Assembly: GCF_008271295.1 (NCBI RefSeq)
Contig: NZ_VTOY01000015.1
Span: 1 to 53,645 of the forward strand
DNA from: Pseudoselenomonas ruminis
Lineage (GTDB): Bacteria > Bacillota > Negativicutes > Selenomonadales > Selenomonadaceae
Direction: 5' to 3'
DNA: 53,645 nt
The notes below the pieces were generated by a model. The model did no database searches. It was not told where the DNA came from and saw nothing but the letters and a program-made list of their open reading frames with translations. Made by a program: the position numbers and the translations under genes. The stretch's first letter is position 1. Every line of letters starts with the position of its first letter. Shown piece after piece: positions 33,151-41,161 of this stretch.

Positions 33151-33694
33151 TCTGTCCCAAACACTTGAGCAGCTCGTCCACGTAGAGCCTTCCCATCTCT
33201 ACGACGGATTCTGCCGATTCCGTGCGGTCCATTACCATAAGTTTTACTTCACTGTCATCGAGTTCCCAGAGCAATTCCGTTTCCCGGTCGAGCGGGTCGA
33301 GCAGGATTCCATCCACACTCTGGTCCAGCATATCCTGTATGTAACCAAGTTCCCGGCCTCTATCCCCGGCAGAATCGCCAAACATAATCCGGTAACCGGC
33401 CTGCGAACACCTTTCCGCAATCCCCTTCATGAGCTTGGCACAATACGGGTCGGTGATATCTGCCATCACGACACCCAGCACATACCGGTACTTGGATTTC
33501 AAGCTGCGGGCCAAAGGACTCGGGCGATAACCCAGTTCTTCGATGACTTCGGCAATCCGCGCCCGGGACTGCCCGGACATGTACTCATACTTGCCATTGA
33601 GATAACGGGAAACCGTTGTTTTTGACACCCCTGCCCGCTCAGCTACATCCACAATCGTAACTTTCTTCCGATTGAACCCCTTAAATCCCGACAT
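33140..33694 (-). CDS. LacI-type regulator with shortened effector domain
   Basis: A 184-residue protein with a complete LacI DNA-binding head (TIVDVAERAGVSKTTVSRYL, then NGKYEYMSG and the hinge region LGYRPSPLARSLKSK) and the first half of the periplasmic-binding-protein-like effector domain (VLGVVMADITDPYCAKLMKG and the DGILLDPLD strand). LacI regulators are about 330 residues. After about residue 150 the sequence jumps to MDRTESAESVVEMGRLYVDE, whose end resembles the terminal helix of full-length relatives, so roughly 130-140 residues of the C-terminal domain appear to be missing in frame. It may bind DNA without responding to a sugar. ATG 33694 has GGAG about 12 nt upstream; the start is uncertain. 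It shares a terminator with hydA. Confidence 0.65.
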   Translation of the reverse strand: MSGFKGFNRKKVTIVDVAERAGVSKTTVSRYLNGKYEYMSGQSRARIAEVIEELGYRPSPLARSLKSKYRYVLGVVMADITDPYCAKLMKGIAERCSQAGYRIMFGDSAGDRGRELGYIQDMLDQSVDGILLDPLDRETELLWELDDSEVKLMVMDRTESAESVVEMGRLYVDELLKCLGQKKR

Positions 33695-33777
33695 GCAAAA
33701 ATCCACTCCCATCCCTAGAATAAAATACATTCCCCAATGAATTTACCCTTATGGATATTCTCTTAGATTCTTTGCTA

Positions 33778-35097
33778 TTATTTTGCTATTTTATCCGCAC
33801 TTAGCAGTGAATTGATATACTGCTGGGCGGTGCGTCCCGAAATAGCACTATGGGCCATTTCCCACTTGACGGCTCCGGCACGGAGCTCCTCATCCGAAAG
33901 CGTGATTTCCGGATGACGATGGGCCAGCTGGATAACCATGTCATAAAATTCCTGACGGCTCGGGCTGAAATAGCCAATCGACAGGCCAAAGCGTGCCGAC
34001 AGCGACAGTTTCTCCTGAACCGTATCCGTCTGATGCATATCGGAATCCACGACATCCGGACGGTCATTCCAGGTCTCGCGAATCAAATGACGGCGGTTGC
34101 TCGTCGCATAAATCAGCACGTTGTCCGGCTTGACCTCAAGGCCGCCCTCGATAACGGCTTTGAGATATTTATACTCGATTTCAAATTCCTCAAAGGAAAG
34201 GTCATCCATATAGATAATAAACTTGTAATTGCGGTTCTTTATCTGAGCGATGATGCGCTGAAGGTATTTGAACTCATGCTTATAAACTTCTATCATGCGC
34301 AGGCCGCGGTCATAATACTGATTGAGAATGGCCTTGATGCTCGTAGATTTACCAGTACCGGCATCACCATAGAGCAGGACATTATTGGCCTTGCGGCCAG
34401 CCACAAAGGCTTCGGTGTTATCCTTGAGACGTTTCTTTTGATTTTCATAGCCAATCAAATCATCGAGCCGCATATCACCGGTCGTCGTGATGGGTTCTAA
34501 GAGTTCCCCGGTAACTTCAATATTGGGCGATACGCGGAACGCCTTATTGAGGCCAAACATGCCGACACCATAGCGCCGATAGAAGTCCGTGATGATGCGG
34601 TACATATCGGCACCATCTTTGGCTTCCTCAATCTGGCTGCTGAGCTCCCGAACCTTCTCGCTGACGCTCTTATTGTAAATCTGCTCTTTTTTCTCTACTG
34701 CCTGATAGTTCTCGATGATACTAAAACAATCGAGCCCCAAAGCCCGCTCCAGCATGCCGAAATCATAATGCAGCAGCTTGCGAAAAATCTCCAAATCACT
34801 GCGGGCAAATTTCTGCACACTGCCTTCACTGGCACCATGCTTTTCGCAGACAAGCGTAAACGGTGTTTCCGTTGTCGCCAGCAAAAAAGCCAGATAGTTA
34901 TGCCAAAGGTTGCCATTAAATCCATAGTGGGTGGCCACATCCAAAAGCCGGGTGATTTCCGTCAAAACTTCCCCGGACAATGCTTCCGGATTATAGGTCC
35001 CGGTCTCGAACTGACGGCAGATATCTGCCAGCTTGAACAGGATGCTGTCCTTTTCGATCTTGCGGTAAATGATAAGCTTTGAGGTCAGGCGATACAT
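33778..35097 (-). CDS. DUF815 family AAA-type ATPase
   Basis: A 439-residue ATP-binding protein of the DUF815 family. The AAA core has Walker [10 protein letters not shown] near residue 248, Walker [14 protein letters not shown] near 295, and a sensor-like ATSNRRHL. The N-terminal 190 residues are helical and less conserved. The biochemical role of this family is not established. AAGGAG precedes ATG 35097, and the gene starts 10 nt after the trpS stop, so it is probably cotranscribed with trpS under T-box control. No separate terminator was seen downstream. Confidence 0.85.
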   Translation of the reverse strand: MYRLTSKLIIYRKIEKDSILFKLADICRQFETGTYNPEALSGEVLTEITRLLDVATHYGFNGNLWHNYLAFLLATTETPFTLVCEKHGASEGSVQKFARSDLEIFRKLLHYDFGMLERALGLDCFSIIENYQAVEKKEQIYNKSVSEKVRELSSQIEEAKDGADMYRIITDFYRRYGVGMFGLNKAFRVSPNIEVTGELLEPITTTGDMRLDDLIGYENQKKRLKDNTEAFVAGRKANNVLLYGDAGTGKSTSIKAILNQYYDRGLRMIEVYKHEFKYLQRIIAQIKNRNYKFIIYMDDLSFEEFEIEYKYLKAVIEGGLEVKPDNVLIYATSNRRHLIRETWNDRPDVVDSDMHQTDTVQEKLSLSARFGLSIGYFSPSRQEFYDMVIQLAHRHPEITLSDEELRAGAVKWEMAHSAISGRTAQQYINSLLSADKIAK

Positions 35098-35107
35098 AAT
35101 ATTCTCC

Positions 35108-36118
35108 TTATTTTTCCATCAACAAACCGACGCGTTTTTTGACTTTCGTAAGGGTCTTGCGGGCGATATACGTTGCACGCTCAGCCCCTTCGCGCATCTT
35201 CTCTTCAAGGTACGGACGGTCATTCATGAGCTCGGCATATTTCTCGCGGATTGGCTTCAATTCATCGGCAACCGTCTGGCCGACAACTGCCTTGAAATCA
35301 CCATAGCCCTTGCCTTCGAACTCAGCCTCAATCTCCTCCATTGTTTTGCCTGTGATGGCCGAGTAAATGGTCATGAGGTTGCTGACTCCCGGCTTGTCCT
35401 CACGGAAGCATACCTTGGCTTCGCTGTCGGTTACCGCGCTCTTGAATTTCTTGAGGATGGTTTTCTCATCATCAAGAATCGAAATCGTCGCCTTCGGATT
35501 CTCATCGGATTTACTCATCTTGCTGGTCGGGTCCTGCAGGCTCATGACACGGGCACCAGCTTTCGGGAAATACCCCTCCGGCAACTTGAAGATTTCTCCG
35601 TAATTGTGGTTGAACCGAGCGGCTACATCACGGGTGAATTCAAGATGCTGCGTCTGGTCAGCACCAACAGGTACATAGTCTGCCTGATAAAGCAGGATAT
35701 CGCCAGCCATCAAGGCCGGATAGGTAAAGAGGCCTGCATTGATATTTTCCGGATGCTTAGAGGATTTATCCTTGAACTGCGTCATGCGGGAAAGCTCGCC
35801 AAACTGAGATACACAGTCCATAATCCAACCCATCTCCGCATGACATTTGTTATGGCTCTGGACAAACACCAGGCTTTTCTCCGGATCGATGCCGCAAGCC
35901 AGCAGCAGAGCAAATGCCTGCAAGGTCTGCTGGCGGCGTTTTACGGGGTCAATCTGAATGGTCAACGAGTGGAGGTCAGCGATAAAGTAATAGCACTGAT
36001 ACTCTTCCTGCATCTTCTGCCAGTTCTTGACTGCCCCGAGGTAATTGCCCAACGTAAATACGCCCGTCGGCTGAATGCCCGAGAGAATAATTTTTTTTGC
36101 TTCCTGTTTCTGTTCCAT
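35108..36118 (-). CDS. trpS: Tryptophanyl-tRNA synthetase
   Basis: A 336-residue class I TrpRS, which charges tRNA-Trp. The signature motifs are [20 protein letters not shown] at the N-terminus (the HIGH equivalent is in TLGN) and KMSKSD near residue 195; length is typical of bacterial TrpRS. ATG 36118 follows AAAGGAG; a longer in-frame start at 36205 lies inside the T-box leader and is rejected. The T-box upstream shows regulation by uncharged tRNA-Trp. DUF815 follows immediately. Confidence 0.96.
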   Translation of the reverse strand: MEQKQEAKKIILSGIQPTGVFTLGNYLGAVKNWQKMQEEYQCYYFIADLHSLTIQIDPVKRRQQTLQAFALLLACGIDPEKSLVFVQSHNKCHAEMGWIMDCVSQFGELSRMTQFKDKSSKHPENINAGLFTYPALMAGDILLYQADYVPVGADQTQHLEFTRDVAARFNHNYGEIFKLPEGYFPKAGARVMSLQDPTSKMSKSDENPKATISILDDEKTILKKFKSAVTDSEAKVCFREDKPGVSNLMTIYSAITGKTMEEIEAEFEGKGYGDFKAVVGQTVADELKPIREKYAELMNDRPYLEEKMREGAERATYIARKTLTKVKKRVGLLMEK

Positions 36119-36138
36119 ATCGAAATACGCTCCTTTTT

Positions 36139-36418
36139 GTGCCGGAGCACTAAAAAAGTCCCCGGCAGTAAAAACTGCCAGGGACGAAATCTTTCGCGGT
36201 GCCACCCTGATTCATGGCCTCATTGCCATGCGCTTAGCGGAGTACAATCATACTCCCGGCATCTCACGCGTGCCAGACGTCACAGCCTACTTGGCCTCAG
36301 CCTTTCAGTGTGCCCTCAGCGACCCATTTGCCAGCTCGTTTTTCATCCGGATTGCAGCACCCCGGACTCTCTGGAGAAGCGTTACTGACGTTATCCTCGC
36401 CTCAACGGTTTACATATC
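36139..36418 (-). promoter_or_regulatory. T-box riboswitch (tRNA-Trp) upstream of trpS
   Basis: The leader of trpS contains the T-box sequence AGGGTGGCACCGCG (36195-36208 on the minus strand), which pairs with the tRNA acceptor end, followed by an intrinsic terminator (36151-36185). About 200 nt of structured leader precedes it, as usual for stem I to III. A TGG triplet at 36331-36333 is a candidate specifier codon for tryptophan; it was assigned by eye and not by folding. Uncharged tRNA-Trp should favour the antiterminator and expression of trpS and DUF815. Confidence 0.9.
36151..36185 (-). terminator. T-box terminator
   Basis: GTCCCTGGCAG-TTTTTA-CTGCCGGGGAC on the minus strand followed by TTTTTT. 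The 5' part competes with the antiterminator that includes the T-box motif. Confidence 0.9.
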
Positions 36419-36424
36419 TTCTTA

Positions 36425-36453
36425 AGTGTAACACCGTAATTCATGAGTGTCAA
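36425..36453 (-). promoter_or_regulatory. SigmaA promoter of trpS leader
   Basis: TTGACA (36448-36453), 17-nt spacer, TACACT (36425-36430) on the minus strand. Placement just upstream of the T-box leader and a perfect -35 make this a convincing promoter. Confidence 0.8.
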
Positions 36454-36464
36454 CCTTTGTCTTT

Positions 36465-37049
36465 TCACGTTTCAAGGAATGGCTGCACCGATTCAATGCG
36501 AATCATCCGCTCGGTTCCCGGTTTATGTTTCCGGCTTTTCGCTTCGCGTTCAAACGACAGGCGGTATACATCCATATCAAATACCGCCGCCGCCATTGCG
36601 GCCGCTGGAAGCGTTGCCATATCGCCCCCCGTGATATCCACGGCACTTTTCCCCATGGAGTCCCAAATGTCATGCTGCTTCTTTATCACATGATACAGGG
36701 ATGAAACACCGGCTTCAGGAATAGTCGTACACAGGCAGCGGTCTTCCTCAAGCTGCAAATTATCCACCAGATGGCGATAAGCCGGCATATCCTCTTTCCG
36801 GCAAATCACATGGATATTCTGCGGACTCAAAAGCCCGACATTGAACGCCAAATCTTCCCAGGCACTGCCCAGGAGCAGAATCATACCGTAATATTCCGGG
36901 AGGCTGCCACTATCATACCGCTTGGCAAACCGCTTCAACGCCAGCGGCAGCAGCTCTTCCTGGTAGTAATTATCCGCCCAAAGGACTTCCTCGGCTGTTT
37001 CAGTAGGCATCCCACGCCAAATACCAATCTTCTCTTCTAATGGAATCAT
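36465..37049 (-). CDS. Orphan CARF-like domain protein
   Basis: A 194-residue cytosolic protein. The last 120 residues read like a CARF domain: GMILLLGSAWEDLAFNVGLL followed by a strand NIHVICRKE, and the signature loop AVDITGGDMATLPAAAMAAA followed by VFDMDVYRLSF. In CARF proteins of the Csm6, Csx1 and Card1 type, the D-x-T-G-G-T-K loop helps bind cyclic oligoadenylates; here the T-K is D-M, so ligand binding may be altered. No HEPN, nuclease or HTH domain is attached; the N-terminal 75 residues are helical and unrecognised. ATG 37049 is chosen for a GAGGAGG site; longer in-frame starts exist up to 37277. No cas gene or CRISPR array is in the window. Confidence 0.5.
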   Translation of the reverse strand: MIPLEEKIGIWRGMPTETAEEVLWADNYYQEELLPLALKRFAKRYDSGSLPEYYGMILLLGSAWEDLAFNVGLLSPQNIHVICRKEDMPAYRHLVDNLQLEEDRCLCTTIPEAGVSSLYHVIKKQHDIWDSMGKSAVDITGGDMATLPAAAMAAAVFDMDVYRLSFEREAKSRKHKPGTERMIRIESVQPFLET

Positions 37050-37228
37050 ATAGCCTGCCTCCTCATCATGAAATTTTCCTATCTTCCTGCTGGTATCCAC
37101 CATTTCCCTGTTTTCTTCTTTACCCTTGTCCACTAATTCTACATTTCGAAAGAATATTCCTGCTTCCTGCCCCATCCCCCCCTGATACCGGGAAACAACA
37201 GTGGCACAATGAAGAAAAATAGTGTACA

Positions 37229-37257
37229 ATAGTAATCGCTTGATGAATATTTGTCTA
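37229..37257 (-). promoter_or_regulatory. Putative promoter of CARF-like gene
   Basis: TAGACA (37252-37257), 17 nt, TACTAT (37229-37234) on the minus strand. It implies a 170-nt leader before the chosen start, which leaves room for an upstream start codon. Confidence 0.4.
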
Positions 37258-37267
37258 TTTCTATAAA
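37240..37267 (+). promoter_or_regulatory. Putative proC promoter
   Basis: TTGATG, 16 nt, TATAAA on the plus strand, ending 31 nt upstream of the proC start. It overlaps the oppositely directed promoter of the CARF-like gene, so the two may interfere. Confidence 0.4.
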
Positions 37268-37298
37268 ACATTACCATTACAATCAGGAGGATTTCACC

Positions 37299-38081
37299 AT
37301 GAATAAATTAGGTTTTATCGGTATGGGAAACATGGCCCAGGCGCTTGCGGCTGGTTTCATCCAGTCCGGCAGCATTGACAAGTCAAAAGTTTTCGCCTTT
37401 GCCCCCAATCAGGATAAGCTGAAAAAGAACAGCCAGCGCATCGGCTTTACTCCCTGCGAATCCGTAAAGGAGCTCGCCGAAGCTGCGGACACGCTGGTCA
37501 TGGCCTGCAAGCCTTACCAAATCGAATCGGTTCTCAATGACCTCGGCAACAGCCTTGAAGGCAAAGCATTGATTTCCGTAGCTGCCGGCTGGGACCATGT
37601 CAAATACCAGCAACACCTCCAGACGAATACCCGCATCCAGTTCGTCATGCCCAACACACCGGCCATGGTCGGCGAAGGCGTCCTGCTCTTTGAGGAAACG
37701 AATTCCCTGCAGCCGGAAGAACGCACGGAAATCATGAAACTCTTCGAATCCGTCGGCCTTGTTCAGGAACTGCCCACTTCCCAGATGGGTATCGGCGGTG
37801 CTGTCACTGGCTGCGGCCCGGCTTTCGTCGACCTTATGATTGAGGCCTATGGCGATGCCGCTGTAAAATACGGCATGAAACGCGCCGATGCCTACCGGCT
37901 GATTTCCCAGATGATTCTCGGCTCGGCCAAACTGCAGCTCGCAACAGGCGAACATCCGGGCGTGCTCAAGGATAACGTCTGCTCGCCAGCCGGCACCACC
38001 ATCCGCGGCGTCACGGCACTGGAGGAAAACGGCTTCCGCAATGCTTGCGTGAAATCTATCGAGGCTATCATGGAACGATAA
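37299..38081 (+). CDS. proC: Pyrroline-5-carboxylate reductase
   Basis: A 260-residue ProC, which reduces pyrroline-5-carboxylate to proline with NAD(P)H. The Rossmann motif GFIGMGNMAQALAAGF is at the N-terminus, MPNTPAMVGEGV in the middle, and the C-terminal dimer/active-site region contains TGCGPAFVDLMIEA and VCSPAGTTIRGV. Length is normal. ATG 37299 has AGGAGG 8 nt upstream; an earlier in-frame start at 37251 is unsupported. It appears monocistronic and probably terminates at 38186-38222. Confidence 0.95.
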   Translation: MNKLGFIGMGNMAQALAAGFIQSGSIDKSKVFAFAPNQDKLKKNSQRIGFTPCESVKELAEAADTLVMACKPYQIESVLNDLGNSLEGKALISVAAGWDHVKYQQHLQTNTRIQFVMPNTPAMVGEGVLLFEETNSLQPEERTEIMKLFESVGLVQELPTSQMGIGGAVTGCGPAFVDLMIEAYGDAAVKYGMKRADAYRLISQMILGSAKLQLATGEHPGVLKDNVCSPAGTTIRGVTALEENGFRNACVKSIEAIMER

Positions 38082-38118
38082 ACAAATCGTCTTATTGATT
38101 GCCCGCGGAATAGTTATA

Positions 38119-38147
38119 TTGACGAATAGATATGAGGATGCTACAAT
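38119..38147 (+). promoter_or_regulatory. Strong sigmaA-type promoter after proC
   Basis: TTGACG, 17-nt spacer, TACAAT, the best plus-strand promoter match in this region. It begins 38 nt after the proC stop and would start an RNA near 38154 that runs into the terminator at 38186-38222, with no credible gene between. Confidence 0.65.
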
Positions 38148-38153
38148 AGATGT

Positions 38154-38222
38154 AGTATTTAGATATGGACATATGTTGGCCATTGAAAAAGCCCTTGGGA
38201 GTGATGACCCCAAGGGCTTTTT
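38154..38222 (+). ncRNA. Candidate small RNA, possible antitoxin RNA
   Basis: A unit of about 70 nt is defined by the promoter at 38119-38147 and the terminator at 38186-38222. An open frame starting at 38165 runs through the terminator and has no ribosome site, so the product is probably RNA only. It converges on the transcript of the 29-residue hydrophobic peptide and is complementary to the 3' end of that transcript through the shared terminator region. This layout resembles the antisense RNA of type I toxin-antitoxin loci, but the overlap is short. Confidence 0.45.
38186..38222 (+). terminator. Bidirectional terminator between proC and small peptide gene
   Basis: GCCCTTGGG and CCCAAGGGC form a perfect 9-bp stem flanked by AAAAA and TTTTT, so it can work on both strands: for proC and the small RNA (plus) and the hydrophobic peptide transcript (minus). 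Confidence 0.85.
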
Positions 38223-38223
38223 C

Positions 38224-38246
38224 GTGCGCCGTGATGATTGGCGCAC
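38224..38246 (-). other. Hairpin in 3' untranslated region of small peptide gene
   Basis: GTGCGCC-9 nt-GGCGCAC is a perfect 7-bp stem between the peptide stop and the bidirectional terminator. Stable 3' structures of this kind are common in type I toxin mRNAs, where they limit translation or mediate RNA pairing. Confidence 0.4.
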
Positions 38247-38275
38247 CTCGCTGGTGCCACAGTGGCTGCGCTTAC

Positions 38276-38365
38276 TTACAGCCCCAGCATCTGCAAGATC
38301 AAGGTACCGAGAATACTCCCGATAATACTGACAAGCAGCTCAAGCAGTATTTTAGATATGAACAA
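38276..38365 (-). CDS. 29-residue hydrophobic peptide, toxin-like
   Basis: A short frame begins at TTG 38365 with a near-perfect GGAGGT 7 nt upstream. The peptide starts MFISKILLEL, continues with a Leu/Ile/Val-rich stretch containing two glycines, and ends LILQMLGL; it would form one membrane helix with a single Lys and Glu near its N-terminus. Length and composition match small membrane toxins of type I toxin-antitoxin systems and also other single-helix peptides. An extended -10 box lies upstream (38420-38428) and a hairpin and terminator follow. It faces the candidate small RNA at 38154-38222. The strong ribosome site argues that the frame is real. Confidence 0.55.
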   Translation of the reverse strand: MFISKILLELLVSIIGSILGTLILQMLGL

Positions 38366-38419
38366 ATTGCTGACCTCCCTCCCTTGCCGAATTAGCTTGA
38401 TGAGGGCTGTGGCTATACC

Positions 38420-38428
38420 AGTATATCA
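38420..38428 (-). promoter_or_regulatory. Extended -10 promoter of small peptide gene
   Basis: TG-A-TATACT on the minus strand is an extended -10 element; no clear -35 is seen. The transcript would start near 38413 and be about 230 nt long to the terminator. Confidence 0.45.
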
Positions 38429-38452
38429 TATAGTCAGCATGTCATACCTAAT

Positions 38453-39154
38453 TTATTTTTTTGTCTGCCCGTAGTAGGCGTTCGGGCCGTGTTTTCTGAG
38501 GAAATGCTTGTCTAAAAGCGCCTGCGGCATCGGGTCGCGGTCGCCGGTGAGCATCTGCGTATGGAACGCCATCATGGCTACTTCTTCAAGTACGACGGCA
38601 TTGTGGACAGCATTCATGCAGTCCGTGCCCCAGCAGAACGGGCCGTGGTTCTTGACGAGGACAGCCGGCACATAGTCGGGGTTGATGCCGTATTTCTTGA
38701 AGCGTTCTACCGCTACAACGCCCGTATTGTACTCGTATTCCCCTTGGATTTCTTCCTCGGTCATATCGCGCGTGCACGGAATCTCGCCGTAGAAGTAGTC
38801 CCCCTGCGTCGTGCCATAGGCACGTACGCCCTGACCAGCCTGAGCAAAAATCGTCGCCCAGCGCGAATGCGTATGCACGACACCGCCGATATGCGGGAAT
38901 TCTTTATAGAAGATGCGATGCGTCTCGGTATCCGATGACGGATTGAGCTCGCCTTCGACCTTGTTGCCCTCAAGGTCAACAACAACCATATCCTCGGGTT
39001 TGAGTACGTCGTACTCAACGCCCGACGGCTTGATGACGAACAGGCCCTTCTCACGGTCGATGCCCGAGACATTGCCCCAGGTAAAGGTAATCAGATGATG
39101 CTTTGGCAGCAGCATATTGGCTTCATAGACTTTTTGTTTGAGTTCTTCCAGCAT
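38453..39154 (-). CDS. ulaF: L-ribulose-5-phosphate 4-epimerase (UlaF/AraD family)
   Basis: A 233-residue class II aldolase-type epimerase converting L-ribulose 5-phosphate to D-xylulose 5-phosphate. Typical motifs are [37 protein letters not shown], the zinc histidines in [16 protein letters not shown], and KNHGPFCWG. The last gene of the ula cluster, so UlaF is preferred over AraD. ATG 39154 has GGGAGG upstream; the longer frame starts five codons earlier at that site. No terminator is obvious after it, so read-through into the small-peptide locus is possible. Confidence 0.9.
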   Translation of the reverse strand: MLEELKQKVYEANMLLPKHHLITFTWGNVSGIDREKGLFVIKPSGVEYDVLKPEDMVVVDLEGNKVEGELNPSSDTETHRIFYKEFPHIGGVVHTHSRWATIFAQAGQGVRAYGTTQGDYFYGEIPCTRDMTEEEIQGEYEYNTGVVAVERFKKYGINPDYVPAVLVKNHGPFCWGTDCMNAVHNAVVLEEVAMMAFHTQMLTGDRDPMPQALLDKHFLRKHGPNAYYGQTKK

Positions 39155-39177
39155 GATGTTTCCTCCCAAGGTTTTGC

Positions 39178-40227
39178 TTATTCCGTCAGCTCGTAGCGCG
39201 CAATCTCATTCGTCTCGCGGTTCGCGCCGATGATGATGTCCTTGCCTTCATAGACATAGTGTAGCACATTCGCCGAACCACGGCCACGATCGAGTTCCTG
39301 TGCCTCATAGCCATCAGCTCCATGGGTGAAGGCTAGGAGCAGCCGGTCGCCCTTGCGGTTGCCGATAATCCAGGTCGGCTTGCCACAGATATCGCCGCCG
39401 AAAATTGCATGGAGGAATTCGAGTTTCTCGGGATGCGTGTAGGCAAGCTCGAATTTGCCGTTCTTTTTCTCGTAGATATTTACCGTGTCGCCATGGAACG
39501 GCGCAATCGCGCAGAGTTCCTCCTCGCCATCACCGTTTAAATCCATGAGCACGGCATCGCTGGCCGCATCCGTGATGAGCTCCTCGATGCGCCACGATCC
39601 GCCTGCTGCCTGCGGCGGAAACACCTGCAATACGCCGCCATCAAACGATACGATGCCGCTCGTCGAACCATCGGCCTCATAGTGACGGTAGTAGCCGTGA
39701 TTCTTGAGCATATTGTCCTTGATTGGCGTTAGCTGGAGCTGGTTGTCATCATTAAACGCGGACAGGTCAACGGGCAGCTCAGCGACAAAGAGCTTGCCAG
39801 GGAAGCGCCAGTCTTCCTTATACTCATGGTCAGATTTCAACGCGCAGGCAAGGATATAGTTCTTGCCGCCAGCCTGTAGGATATCGAAGCGGTGGACAAA
39901 CGGCAGGTCGCAGAGCGTACGAACTTCCCAGTCATTCTTGCCCTTCGGCGTGACGACGACAATCGAGGCCTCTTTGGAGTCATTGGGCGAGTAGAATTTG
40001 CGCGTAGCGAGGAACTGGCCATCAGTGCCCGGCACTTGTACCATCGTCATGACGCCGCCCGGGCCTTCCCAGACCGTTTCCTCAATCTCGCCTTCAAGGC
40101 TTATCAGATAGCAGTTGTTGACTTTTTCGGCTGCACAGAGAAAATGGTCCTTGCCCTGATAGTGGAGCATGGCCAGCGAATAGCATTTTTCCAGTTCCCC
40201 GATTACTTTTTTATTGACATTGAACAT
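39178..40227 (-). CDS. Predicted cytosolic beta-propeller protein in the ula operon
   Basis: A 349-residue protein with no signal peptide or membrane helix, which I cannot assign to an enzyme family. It consists of repeating beta-rich units; one contains [20 protein letters not shown], an FG-GAP/VCBS-like Asp-Gly calcium-type loop, and others contain [19 protein letters not shown] and [19 protein letters not shown]. The overall pattern suggests a 6- or 7-bladed propeller. It lies between ulaE and ulaF, 15 nt and 23 nt from its neighbours, so it is part of the operon. Its place in the pathway is unknown. A sugar-acid or lactone-processing role is possible, but that is a guess from context. Confidence 0.6.
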   Translation of the reverse strand: MFNVNKKVIGELEKCYSLAMLHYQGKDHFLCAAEKVNNCYLISLEGEIEETVWEGPGGVMTMVQVPGTDGQFLATRKFYSPNDSKEASIVVVTPKGKNDWEVRTLCDLPFVHRFDILQAGGKNYILACALKSDHEYKEDWRFPGKLFVAELPVDLSAFNDDNQLQLTPIKDNMLKNHGYYRHYEADGSTSGIVSFDGGVLQVFPPQAAGGSWRIEELITDAASDAVLMDLNGDGEEELCAIAPFHGDTVNIYEKKNGKFELAYTHPEKLEFLHAIFGGDICGKPTWIIGNRKGDRLLLAFTHGADGYEAQELDRGRGSANVLHYVYEGKDIIIGANRETNEIARYELTE

Positions 40228-40242
40228 AATTATCCTTCTTTC

Positions 40243-41085
40243 TCATTCTGCCTTATCCAAATACGAACGCAGAAAATCGTTGGCTTTCTGCAGTTCTTCG
40301 CGCCAGTCCGTCTGCGGGTCATACCAGAACTCGCCGACGAAGCGTCTGACCCCTAGCTGCCAGGATTTATTGACGATTTTCTGGAAGTCCACATGGCCGG
40401 TGCCAAAGGGAATCTCGCGATATTTGCCCGGTACGGTTTCCTTTAGATGCACGGCCACAATATGGCCGCGGCCCGTCTCCAGGTCATCCGCCACATCGCC
40501 ATCGTAGAGCAGGGCGGCATTGGTGATGTTGCCCGAATCCGGATAAACGCCGAGATATGGCGAATCCACCTGCCGCACATAGTTCATGGCCTTTTCCACT
40601 GTGTCCATGAACGGCGTTTCCATCGTCTCAAAGCCCATCTGGATGCCTTCGGCCGCCGCCATGTCGGCAGCCTTGCGCAAATTCTGCAGGAAATCTGCCC
40701 GCGTCTTGTCCGTGCCTTCCTCATAGTAGACATCATAGCCAGCCAGCTGGATCGTGCGGATGCCCAGCTTTGCCGCCAGGGCCACCGCCTTCTGCATGAT
40801 ATCGAGGCTGCGGTCCTGTTTCTGCATGTCAGGACAACCCAGCGGGAACTTGCGGTGACCACTTAGGCAGATGGAACGGAAGGGCACCCCTGTTGCCCGC
40901 ATGGCGGCGCGAACTTCGTCAATCTCCCCATCGGTCATATCCAGCCGTGCCAGTTTCGCATCGGTCTCATCAATACTCATTTCCACATAGTCAAAGCCAG
41001 CGTTCTTAGCCGCCTGTAATTTTTCCGCCCAGGTCAGGTCACCGGGCATGGATTTTTCGTAAAGCCCTAACTGATATTTACTCAT
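40243..41085 (-). CDS. ulaE: L-xylulose-5-phosphate 3-epimerase UlaE
   Basis: A 280-residue TIM-barrel sugar-phosphate epimerase converting L-xylulose 5-phosphate to L-ribulose 5-phosphate. It starts KYQLGLYEKSMP, typical of UlaE/SgaU, and has FDYVEMSIDETDAKLARLDM, SGHRKFPLG, GFETMETPFMDT and the metal-site region YPDSGNITN and VGEFWYD. GGAAGGA precedes ATG 41085. It lies after the intra-operon terminator that follows ulaB. Confidence 0.92.
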   Translation of the reverse strand: MSKYQLGLYEKSMPGDLTWAEKLQAAKNAGFDYVEMSIDETDAKLARLDMTDGEIDEVRAAMRATGVPFRSICLSGHRKFPLGCPDMQKQDRSLDIMQKAVALAAKLGIRTIQLAGYDVYYEEGTDKTRADFLQNLRKAADMAAAEGIQMGFETMETPFMDTVEKAMNYVRQVDSPYLGVYPDSGNITNAALLYDGDVADDLETGRGHIVAVHLKETVPGKYREIPFGTGHVDFQKIVNKSWQLGVRRFVGEFWYDPQTDWREELQKANDFLRSYLDKAE

Positions 41086-41115
41086 TTTTCCTTCCCCCAG
41101 TCACAAAAAAGGCAT

Positions 41116-41146
41116 AAAAAGGGCTGCTGCACTTTGCAGCAGCCCT
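41116..41146 (-). terminator. Intra-operon terminator between ulaB and ulaE
   Basis: GGGCTGCTGC and GCAGCAGCCC form a perfect 10-bp stem with a 5-nt loop, followed on the minus strand by TTTTTATG. It lies between the PTS genes and the catabolic enzymes, so it probably lowers expression of the latter relative to the transporter. Confidence 0.75.
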
Positions 41147-41161
41147 GCTGATTCTCAGCTA

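Noticed and set aside
36119-36205. An N-terminal extension of TrpRS by 29 residues
   Set aside because: It lies within the T-box leader and terminator; the ATG at 36118 has a good ribosome site and gives a normal TrpRS start.
35069-36388. A 439-codon plus-strand open frame opposite trpS
   Set aside because: It is antisense to a well supported trpS gene and its leader, and the translation resembles no known protein.
37049-37277. A longer form of the CARF-like protein starting at 37277
   Set aside because: The added residues are low in conservation signs, cross both divergent promoters, and lack the GAGGAGG site that precedes 37049.
38165-38395. A 76-codon plus-strand frame running through the terminator after proC
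   Set aside because: It has no ribosome site, crosses a strong terminator and runs antisense to the better supported 29-residue peptide.
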